Assembly (NCBI GenBank): GCA_942159475.1
Contig: OW804095.1
Location: 63,268,773-63,332,772 of the forward strand
Direction of reading: 5' to 3'
Origin: Sthenelais limicola
Lineage: Eukaryota > Annelida > Polychaeta > Phyllodocida > Sigalionidae
DNA length: 64,000 nucleotides
Under the pieces are notes generated by a model. It was not told the origin of the DNA and ran no database searches. It saw nothing but the letters and a program-made list of their open reading frames with translations. Both the position numbers and the translations under genes were made by a program. Numbering within the stretch: position 1 is the stretch's first letter; every line of letters starts with the position of its first letter. Of the stretch, positions 47,401 to 59,400 are shown piece after piece.

Positions 47401-50400
47401 GTAGTCTATATATCCTAACCACATCCGATATATCAGGATAGCTTATGGTTAGGAACGTTTGCTAAATGATTAGTGACGCATAGGAACCATGTTTTTTTGT
47501 TTTAAATTATGGATAGTTATATGTGTGCCGGTATTCAGATGCGCAAGGGTGCATGATTATAGAGTTTATTATGTGTGGAGCTCCATTGTTCGAAAGACTG
47601 GGACTAGATGCCCCGTAGCATTTGTGGGATTCTTCAACAGTGTTTTGCTCTGAATAATTCATTCATTAGTTTGCGCGAAAAAATATTCACAGGCAACTGG
47701 TTTTAAACACAAACTAAAAGACTCGTTGGATACGCAAACAGTTTCATCTCTTGAAGAATAGGCTCTCAGGGTTATGATATCCATATTATGAGTTTGATAG
47801 AATTACAAGCTTCATGATGTTATAGAAAAAATACCTCCTGACATGAATATAAGGTGATATAGGTGCACAACTCATCCATCATCATCCTGATCTGGGTACC
47901 TAGATTTACCTTCAACCTATATATATATGTTATATGTACATTGGAAACTGACTTTATCCACCACCACTCACAAAAGCTGCTGTCCAAACAACAAAAGGCA
48001 TCACATCAGGCTCTGAGAGTGGTTATTTGACAAAGAAATCGAATATCCAATATTAATTATTCGAGAAGAGGTAATATTCAAACGATTGCAATCAGAAGGG
48101 AGATCGAGTCGTTAAAGTTCATGTTTAAAATGAAGAAAACTTCGAGGAAACGGTAATGATCCACTAATCAAAGCGTTTAGACCTATATGAGTAAGCGGGG
48201 TCTCGACCCGTTCCAGAGGGCTCTGATACACACCTCAATGCCCCCTGCCGTCCTTGCCGACCCAATATATTGTTGTCACCGTCTCGATCGTCAGAGCTTT
48301 TATTAAACAACCCGAAAGACATGTTGAGTTACTTTTGTTTCTGGATTCGTCTGAATTCGTCCGCGTTCGTCTTGACCAAATAGTTGCTTATATTAGATGC
48401 AGAATTAATAAATATGTGGGGGAATAGGGACCTAGCAGAGGCTCTAGCCTTCCTGGTGGAGATCGCACACACTCAGGGCTCTCTGTAATAGTTAATTATA
48501 TGAGTTGGGTTGGGACGAATTGCTCAGCAGGGTCGGTTGGCGTCTATCTCCGATGAAGCAGACTCAAAGTCACAAAGTACAGGCTTAGCGATCTTGCTGT
48601 ATTTATTCTTCTGATATTCAAAGGGGCTCTACCGCGTTCCCTGCCTGGGCACCAACTGCCCCTACCCCGTTTCCCACCCCTTTTTATACTCCCTCCCCCC
48701 ATAGACCCGTCCTCGCTCACAGTACGAGACCCTAGCGCCCCGAGCGGTGGACGAACGCACCCAGTATACACCGTTCGTCCCCCCGCTCCCCGATCCCTCT
48801 ACTACAATATATACATTAATTATCACTTGACCACAAGTGGTCAGAGTTACAGAGAATAGAGCCCTGGAAGATAAACTGTACACATGGGGATTCTCGCTAC
48901 TTATTGTGGGTAATGTTTTTTGTGGTAAAGGTGGTAAATGGTAAATGGTAAAGTGTATTTCTTATATTTTACGTTTATTTAAAATAAAAACACATTTAGA
49001 CACTTCAGGAGCTATGATAAAACAGGCCTAGGGCATACGATAAGCTTTATACGGGTCCTGTGATTCAAAGAAACACATATTGCCAGGGTACCTAAACCGT
49101 CACTCAGAGCACAGGTAATAGGCAGCTGTAAAATAAGGAACCTCCATTCATAACAAATGGACAGTGACTGGAGATAAAATACCCTAAGTCAAGGGTCCTG
49201 TGATCCTTTTGTCACTGTCAGGGTGACTGACTTCTAGTGTTGTGTGTCGGCATAATATAAAAAAAGCCGAAAACCTTATCAAATTCGCTTAGTAGACACA
49301 ATGATACAATACAGATATTGGTATTTGGTATTTTTAGAATCTATGTTAAAACCAAATCCTCAACGCTTTAGCGTGACAAAGATCCTTATTCTTTACACAA
49401 TTCAGCACTTATCTTTTCAGGGATATAAACGAGAATACGCATACTCTATGAAAATCTGCACGGTGCTTTGCCACAAGGGTGAGATATATGTATGAAATTC
49501 CCCATAAACCTCCCCTAAATTTTAAGCCACTCACTCTACACAACCTTTGGTATTGTTCGATTGTGAAAGTAAAATAATAAAAATCTCTATGAACAGCTAC
49601 GAGGTTATTGGCGTGTTATATCATTTTATATTCTAGACAGTTATACTGCTTTGTTCACACGTGCAATTCAAACTGACATGCAAAAGGCTCTGTTCACCCT
49701 ATGGATTTTCACAGGGATTTAGAGCATATAATTATTATGGCTGCTTAGAACTGGAAATGACACTCAAGAATCGCCCCGGGGCTGGTCTTATTAACAGCTC
49801 TAACAAGTGATTACTTCTAAAGGTTGATCTTAGTTTCGTCTGCGTAACTGAAACCACTCCTAGAAACGCAAATGATTTGATGGACTTTATAAAACGATTA
49901 TTGATATATCACATGCAGATATGGGTATTTATTTATATTATTTATTTTAATTGATCATTCTTAGATCAAATAATTTACATGAAATCCACTTTTCATATTG
50001 GTTTTTATGTTTTTACTGAGAATAAAAACAATATGAATATGAAAACGGACATTTAATCTCTATATTTACAATACCTTGCCAATACTCACCCTGCAACATT
50101 ATCAATTTATTATATAGAGCATTCCTATGAATCACGCCAATCTCGGGAGAAATACACTTTTTGATGTGAAAGCAATATCAGGAATTTCTATGAAGAAACA
50201 TATCTCAATTTTGGTACACAGGTACATATATCATGCGGTCAAGGAACCCCTCTGTGTAGGTACACTGATCACAGAACACATTACCTTAATACTCCTTTAA
50301 ACGAGCTGAAACCTAGATCTCGTGTATAAAAAGGAGCCCCTGCAGGTAAACTGCGTGAAGGACACATATATGCTTGACTGTCCAGCATTTAGCTGCTGAA

Positions 50401-53400
50401 TACATTAGCCTCCGATCGGTCTTTCCACAATATTATCCTTTGGGTCAAGGAGCGATGTCTGACACCGATTCGCCCAAGTATGAACGTGACATACAATAAA
50501 ACATAGCATCGTTTTTATAGAAGGCTAGCATATAAGATAGAACCATTGAAACTAAGTGAAGTAGTACATCTGGGAGTTAATGGGCACAATCAAAATGATT
50601 AGATATTACAATTTTCGGATACAAATTGATGCATGCTGCAATAATATATACTATCCCATCCATACTACCACTCATGATCAACTGACCCTACAACATTCAG
50701 ATTCACATTGCGGTCTTATTTTACACTGGGTCAACCTAATGTGGCATTTATCTTATTTGAGGTTTGCATATAAACTAATCCCAAAACATTCTGTTTTAAA
50801 TTTAAAGAAAATGATCATCTGAAGGTGGTAATAGAGCACCATATGGTTCTCTGTCTCTGTCGCTCTATCTCTCTGTCTCCCTCTCGCTGTTCTATCTCTC
50901 AATGGGATCGTCTTTTAGTTGAGATACACTCGCAGTCATATAGCAACCCATTATTGGCCATGTCACTTGTCGGACTAAATTTCTTTTGTTTGAAATGTGA
51001 AAGTGAGATTGCCTAGAATTGTGTTGAGAGACAACGTAGCACTAACAGACATATCAAATTTGACATTAGTAGCCATCGTTGCTACGATTTTATTCACAAA
51101 AATATATTAGAATATCACTTGGCATAGATCGAACGTTATAGATATTTGGAGGGTTTCCATGAGTGGATGATACATGATCATAAAGGCCGGTATTATGATT
51201 ATTCTCAATGCACAATATCCTGACAGCAAAACAGCTTATGTAGATATGTATATACCCCACGGTATAACAGTGTGTGCGCGCGCTCATGGCCAGAAAGGGG
51301 TTTCATTGTACAGCACCAGTCTTCTTTTCTTACAATTATCCGAATGCCATAAAGCAATTTCGAGCTCTTGAGGTCTCCGATGTCAAGGCATTGGTGAAGG
51401 AGTGACTAATGTCAACAAGTTCAAGGAAGAGACCTTTTACTTCATATACTAATTTTCTTGTCTGAAATGCCTCAGATCCCTGTCGGTCGACCTAGAATCA
51501 AATAATAGGTAACCCTGTTTTCTTTCTAAAATTCTATCGTCTAATCTTATGTTGCTTCATATTAGACCCTTTGTGACAAACAGCAGTGTAAATTCTACTT
51601 TCTATACGGCAAATCCATGTTGTGCACTCTCATGAACATCTGTCTTCTGAAAAGAAAATATCAACATTTATGTGTCTCTTCTTCCAGGGGTATCTCAGAT
51701 TTGTAAGGTTAGATTAGCACATGGTTGTGAACAACTACAAAATAATATAAGCTCACTGGTGTATAAAGAAGCAGTAGAAATGTGACTAGAATCTTTCGGC
51801 TTGTTTGTCCTCTTTCAGTATATCCCAACGTAACCTTCTATTGTGGCTTTAATTGGTAATATACGTTTAGCACTTTGATCCATTACCTTACCATGTATGT
51901 GCATCATAATGTTTGTTGGCCATTGATTTTGATTTATTGCGTCTATTCAGAATAGACCATCATCTCAAAGATTTTCTAAATAGCAACTAATCAAGTATTA
52001 TGAAAACCTTCGTGCAACATTAGTATAAATTAATTCTAAATTAATCGGTTAATTAATGCCATTCGTAATTACTCAACTATTAAACATGTACCTAGACTAT
52101 GCAAATATTGTTTGGCAAGATAACAGGAAACCGATGCAAAATACCCTCTAGCCATGTATGTAAGGAAACCTTTGCATGGAGGCTATTTGCTGAACTTTGA
52201 CCATTGCCACACTCAGAAGATGCCCCTTCATACTTCTTACAAATAATCCACAAAGCTAGCTGTCATTTCTCCATACTGGTCAACACAGATTTTCTCACAG
52301 TTGCTGTATGTATATCTGAGCTTGACTATCCCTGGTATAACGAAGGGAGATTGAGGCTACAATTAATAGGTCCATGGGCATGTTTTCCTTTGGCAATTGT
52401 TATTGAGGAAATAAAGTCTCTATGTAAGGCAAATCTCGATCTATGCAGTGTTTCTACTAATACAATTACCATTTTGGTGTGTTTGACCTAGATCTACCCA
52501 AAATATGATTTGACAATGTTTAATGCCCATTAGTGTTTTAAAATATAAAATATGTTGCATGGATCACTGTCTGTAGCCTATTAATGAGTAAATTTAAAAA
52601 CCACTATATATACTCAATGCTCGCTTGTCGGAATCAGTCTGACAACAGTTTGATGGCCATGGGCTGTATACAATGTAAATAAAATCAACATAATATAAAC
52701 ATTAGTTCACCATGTCATACATCTGTCAAACATATCAAAATTATGATGATTTCGTAAACAAGACCCAATGTATGGAGAAATGCACTCATATTGCAATATA
52801 TGACTAATACTTATATAGTATATGACTTATCTCACAACCAATACCTAGCTAGCTAGCTATTGTATACTATGGACTCTTTGATCAAAGATAAAGTAATTTA
52901 AGGGACAACCAAAACGAGAAAATGGCCTGATCAACATTTAGAACGATTTCTTGGGGAAAATACAACCTCACGTGAACAGGAGGTGCTATCTGAAACACCT
53001 CAGGTCAAGCGTAACTTGTGTGAAGTCAGCGTGACCCGGTCACAGCTAATTAAACAGAGAGAAGAATTTTAAAATCTGGAAACACGCATACCCTCCACAG
53101 ACCGAGTCTAGAAGTGTCCCCAAGCGATATGGGTTTTTAAAGGAATTGTCAAATAAGAGAAATTGTGCCCAGAGGTTTACCAGTGAATTAGAATCACAAA
53201 ACTGTTAGGCATTGGATCATTTAAACGGAAAGGTGTGTTAGGTAAATATGGGGGTTTATGGCGATGTAAAGGTACAACCACTCATAAACCAATAGCAATG
53301 AGATGCGGTTCTCTATAGTATAGATTAATGTTATTTTATTGTTCATAGATATATAGAAGAACTGTATTCTCCTTTAGGAAAACACTATTAGAGGAGCGGC

Positions 53401-56400
53401 TAAGTTTTAGCAGGACTCTACCGTGGGTCAACTGTTGTAAAGAATTCCCCAACATGCTTAAATGGAAATGGGTACCGCGACCAAAACATCAATAAAGGGC
53501 AAATTGTGATTGATGATTCTCATCATCTAAAATGTCCTGGCCAATAAAAGGTTTACTGTACACGGTATACAAAAACAAGCAATCCTACTTTGACCTTCCT
53601 TATCTCGTATAGTATGCAACTGTTTTTCTTTCAATCGACTGTATCCGAACAGCAATTAACGTACGGTATTTTATATTTCAAAGCAACCAATCGGCAGATA
53701 TCATTCATCCATTAATATACTGAGTTTTACCTCATATGGTATTGTACCAGAAACGGAGAGCCCTGATTTAAATATAATTTGCAACGGTTGCCCTCACTGG
53801 CGTGGGGGCTTTGGTAGGTATGGTTAGCCCCCCCCCCCCCCAAATATAGGTGTGTTTCCGATTTATCTGGCTGAAAACTAGGTAGTGGGGTGGTAACGGG
53901 CTAGGAAAACCTGTTTTCCGGCTTTTATTAGCTTTTGTTTAAAAAAATCAAAAACAAATCTGGCATGGTCAAACAATTTTTAGGTTTGGAATTTTTTGGA
54001 ATTGTCATAATTTTGAAGATCACATACAACATCATAACTATAATATGAGAGCAGATAGACTGATTATTATGCCATGGAAAAAAGAAAAGCTTAGAAAGAG
54101 CCTCTTTGGAAGGATTCAGACTATCTGGAATTCACTTCCCAGAGCTGTAAAAAAATGCAAATGAACAAACCTTCTTTAGAAATCAGGTTAAAACGGTTGT
54201 GGCTAGTGCTTTCTCAAATAGCCAAAACATCTGGTCAATACCTGACCTACTGTAAACAACCCATGGTGTATAACTAGTCTCCTTTCGTAAACTCTGGTAT
54301 CTATGATGATTTGAATAGCACATTGACACTTTTTTTTCTTTTTTCCGTGGTAACACCTTGACTGCCCTTTCGATCGTGTATGCATACATCTTGAAAATCT
54401 TCGCGAATTGAATTTGTGTATGTCTAAGAAGAAATAGTATCTTGTATCTCTGAGGAATGTAGTAAAAGGATGCTGCCCCGGTGGTGGTTTTTATGTATTT
54501 CCCTGTATTATTATCTGGGCTCGATTGGCCGAAATGTTTTTTTCAAATTTAAAAAATTCCTTCTTTTTTCTCTTATCACTTTGTAATATTTTCTTTTTCT
54601 TGTCGTAATGTACTTATATGCTTAAAAAAATTTCTAACATCAGCCTCGAATGAGAATAGTGTGTAATTGCATAATTTCATCTTGCTGAATAAACATCTTT
54701 AAAAACAAAAAAAGGTTTTCTAGGTAGGTGTGTGTGTGGGGGGGGGGGGGGTGGCCTTAACTTAAAGAACCCCTTTTGACGTACAAGCTAGATTTACTTA
54801 TGGGATGAAGATCAGTGATCCTTTTCTAAGTGTACATCTGGACGTTAAAAGTAATGTCTCCGAGAATATCTCTGACCCGAAAAAAAGGTTAAGTGATCCG
54901 TGTGAAGTCGGTACCTTTTCAAGTTTCAAAAAATTATATTATGGTGAAATACAAGAAACTTCATTTAAAAGTAGTAAATCAAATACCATTATAAAATAAC
55001 ACTGCCAATGCCAGATCTCTTAATTTTAGCACGTGTTTCTATTTGCGTTTTCAAGCGAGAAGACCTCAAAGAAGATCAATGCATTTATTCCGGTATAAGA
55101 CTGCGAAAAATCTGCTTTAGACCAATTAATATTACTGTAAACATGTTGGCATATTTCCAAAAGAAGTTCGGACACCTAAATGGTGGTAAACAAGTTGACA
55201 AGTGTGAAACTCTTTACATCAACATGGATCACGCAAAGTACGTAGCAAAAAGATTTTCTCAGAAGACCTGCTTGGTCATATGTTGGCATGTCTTGTCTTA
55301 TAGATAAGATATTTAACAGCCCAGTCGTGATTGCATTTAATGGAAATCTCAATAAGATGCAACTCTCCTATATGTTTATTCTACTAGCCCAATCAATAGT
55401 GTCGATTTCATTGATTATTCAGTGGCTTCATTTGTGAAATCTCGATTGTTGTGGCTTAATTCACCAGTGGTATAAATCCGAAATGTCCAAACCAGTTTGT
55501 CTGGATGAGATTGGATATAACCTACACTTGCAATCAAAGCCGGTCCAAAATACTTGTCTCGGCTTATTTTTTCAATGTCTAGATTCGACTCATTTATATA
55601 CATCCCTGTTTGGCAAGTTATTTTTTCCCTGGATAAGTGCAAAAATGTATCCATAACATCTACCTTCCTCTTTTTGTTTTCCTATACACAATGTTTGATT
55701 GAGAGCATTCAGAAACTTCTGATGAATTCAGTTGGGGAACGTCAGTAGATGTTTGTAAAACACAATATAGAAATCTACATTGGATGCAGACCTAATCCTC
55801 CCTAGTGGTATTTCTATTTTTGGTTTGAAATTGATTTAAGAAGCAATGTGAATGGAACTAATAGTTATTACAGTTTAATCAAATGTGTTAAGGATTTGCC
55901 GCCCACCATGTGACTAAGCATTGATTCTGTCATATTTACTATAGATGACTTATTATACCAGCAGACAATTAAGTTTTACTGTTTTATATAATCTTCTTAT
56001 TCTAAGGCTGCCTTTTTTGCTTTAAAACTTTCTTTTTGAAGTGTCAAATATTTTAAGTAACCATAACGTGTCGGATACTGATATGTTTACATATGATATC
56101 GTCCTTTTACATTTAAAGGGGTGGATAAACAGGTTATTATATACATGTATTGTAAACCACTGCTTATAATATATTGTATTGATGAATAGGTATATTATCC
56201 ACATGCGTCTCATCATTTTACACACAAAACATGACATCATGTGGGAGGATTCGTCCTTCGTGTTCACAAAAGTAGTCCAATATTTAGCTTTGTGCATTGA
56301 TTATTCATAAAAGATCTCATGTTGTGGTAACAGCGATGTATTTATACAGTACTAAATGAAACACTGTATGGTGTATGTTCTCAACTCAGCCTCACATAAA

Positions 56401-59400
56401 CTTTGCAGATGTCCTCAGATCTACGAATTCTGTTGAGGGTACCTTGTGTCCTTTTATGAAAGACTTACTTTCCTTCGACACCAAACTTCAGCCAACATCA
56501 TCAAGTGATTTACAACCGAGATCATCCAGTTAGAACACCTAGTGGGAGCTAAGTAGACCAGATAATTCAACGTTGAAGAATCTCCTCACTGGGATTCTTA
56601 TGAAGGTAGTATATTTGTTGGCACCTAGATTTATTTTGTGGAAATCGAATAGAACTCTATTAAGGCTTGATATTTTATTAGACACTAGGAGACACAACGA
56701 AGAAAATATAGGTGGTACGGATTGATCTTTGGGACAGATTTATTACAGAAAAAACGCCCTAATGGTGGTCTTAGATTGACAATTATTGACCTTTATTTTG
56801 ATCGATTGAACGCCCTAAGTTTAGGGTACTTCCCCTTCAAACAAGTGCATCGTGAGGAAATGTTTCTATCGGGTTTTAGTCCATTTTGGGTAAGATTTCA
56901 CGTGCACTTATTATACTACAGACCGCGTTGGTCTAGTGGCGCCACCTGACGTGTTCCATCACGGACTAAAATCAATATACAACTCGGATTTAGCGTTAGA
57001 ACGGTCTGTACGTCCATAGACGTCCCTCGGCCTTCGGCCTTGGGACGTCTATGGGCGTACAGACCGTTCTCACGCTAAAATCCTCGTTGTCTATTGCTAT
57101 AGCAAACACCCAGTAACCTTTGGTATGATATGCAGAGAAAGCGGGGTGTAGTTGTCTCCTTAAAATGTCCATACCATCGATCCATCGATCTTTTAAGATA
57201 TGAAAATACTTTCTTCAATTTCCGGAAAATGTCCTCCCGTTACTCACTGAAAGGTTAATTGTATAATATGAAAGATTCTAGAATCTAACACATTGCTTGC
57301 TTATTCAATGGAAGCCCGTTGGGAATAATTACAGATTGGATGAAAGAGTTGTGCTAAGAGTTAGAGAGACCATAAGACAGTGGTAATGTTGGAAGACTCT
57401 GGATCATGGTCCCACAATGGGACAAAGCAAACAGGAGCTTGATGTCAGGTGATCGTCTCAACTAGATGACAGGATGACTGGCAGTTGCCAAATTTACTAA
57501 GGCACCTGACCAAAAGGTAAAACACACACCAGCTTAGGTAACTTAAGGAACTATAATGATTGGCAAACTTGAGGAGAAAGTCATGCGAAAATGGGCTTTG
57601 CACATGGGGATACATCGCAGGAGACATCTAGATTATTAGGAAGATATTGAAAGAGTTCACATTTTTGAATACGTAGGGTAAATACCATCGATTAAAGGTT
57701 GTGTCCATGAACCCACAGGCAAGCAATATGTACAAAAAGGCATGTCGTGCTCTGGTTGATATTACTTGAAAAAAGAGCTATATGGATGGAACGATATGTT
57801 GGATGGTATGTAAATCTTGTAGAGCCCTCAACATTGTGATCGTCAAGCGACGAGGACCCCTTCCCACCACAGTAATCGTTTGTATTCTTACTGCCATATG
57901 ATTTAATGGGGACCGCCGCTTAATACAGTTAAGACCCTTCATAAGTTAAATACCGCACATTTTATCATTATAGTGTCTAATCTTTAAATAACTATATTTT
58001 TTGTGAATTATTCTACATCATAAAATGTCGTCGTTAAGCGACACCAGACTACCCAACTCATGTGTGTTTCTGTTTATTATGTCTGTCACCCTAAGAAATA
58101 TCCTTTTAAAAAGATTTTTTGCACAGATTATCTCAAAGTGCTATCGCGGCAAACCTGAAAAATACGTAATCTGCTTAAGAATTCGGCACTTTATTTCTAT
58201 ATAGAGAGTAAAAATAGTGATTTCCAACTCAAAAATCGATTTTTTTTCTTCATTAAATAATGAACTGAACAAAAAAACAGCAATTTTGTGGGAACAAATT
58301 ATTATTTAGGCAATTTGATTAATTTCAAGTCTAAAAGCCCCATGTTGTCATGGATCTAAGGTGTTCATGTCATTTATTCTTAGTGCAATGTGAAGAAGAT
58401 TGGTCTTGAAAGAAGCTGTACCTGACATACTTTCTATAAGTCTACTTTATACACACTGAGGCGACTCTGCCTAATAGTCGCAGGTTAATTAGACAACATT
58501 ATTATATATAGGAAGTTTTATATAAATCACATCCAATAAAACCCAGTAATACTCCCATGCCAATACTACCCACGTATAGGAATCGATAAAAAAGAATTAT
58601 ACACGGTCTAATACTACCATGCCAATACTATCAGCGTAGGTTATACTATATATACCATATCCACCGTACCAGATATTTCAGATCTATGTATCTCAAATCA
58701 CACTCCAGACAAAGTCTGACATACGCTAAGCGTTATTTATTGCGACCGTGCGACAATAACAACAGGTGAAACATCTCCCTTGCAACCCTTGTGAATATGA
58801 TTCCCACTGAGAAATGCAAGGTTCTGCTGGGCAATTTCCATGAATGGGCACTCAGCCAAGCGTTCAATGCATTTTGTGAAAAGGTGACTAGCCAAAATAT
58901 TATCGGTATGCACATTATACTCGTGCATGAGACACCTTTTCACAAGCATAATGTGCATACCGATAGTATTTTGACATGAACATATAATAGGACTAGCTGT
59001 ATAGCATTCAAATACACGTGTGTACATTCTTAATACAGAAAGAGACACTCTGATTAGGCTTTATTTTGTAACTCCGAAGATATTATTTTGCAAGACATTT
59101 TAATAGATTTGATTATTTTTGGTCCATTCTAAATGGCCAGCAATGGGAGAACCCAACTTCAAAAAGTGATGTACGTTGGGGTCCATCAAGATTCAGCTTT
59201 CTGGAAACCTATTATACAGTAGATGAATAAATGCCTGCTGCTAGCTTATAATGATGGGGCTTTCTTAGGTAAAGTATGGTGAAGGGTAACTACCTGTCCC
59301 AACCATGCATTGTGTCTCGGTATATTTGATGGATAGAATTTGATGAGGAAGATAGGTTCGAGTGGAAGGTTACTTTATTCCCAACATGCGGGCTTTTTGG

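Noticed and set aside
48560..48700. Primer-binding-site-like TGGTGCCCAGGCAGGGAAC on the minus strand (LTR element)
   Set aside because: No paired long terminal repeats, no TG...CA ends and no gag/pol frame were found nearby.
55415..55654. Minus frame KITCQTGMYINES... as an extra gene A exon
   Set aside because: Acceptor-like site present, but only two cysteines or fewer per possible exon, no family match, and the frame of gene A is complete without it.
56925..56960. tRNA-like A box TGGTCTAGTGG near a GGCGCC palindrome
   Set aside because: No B box at the proper distance and no cloverleaf pairing; at most a decayed SINE head.
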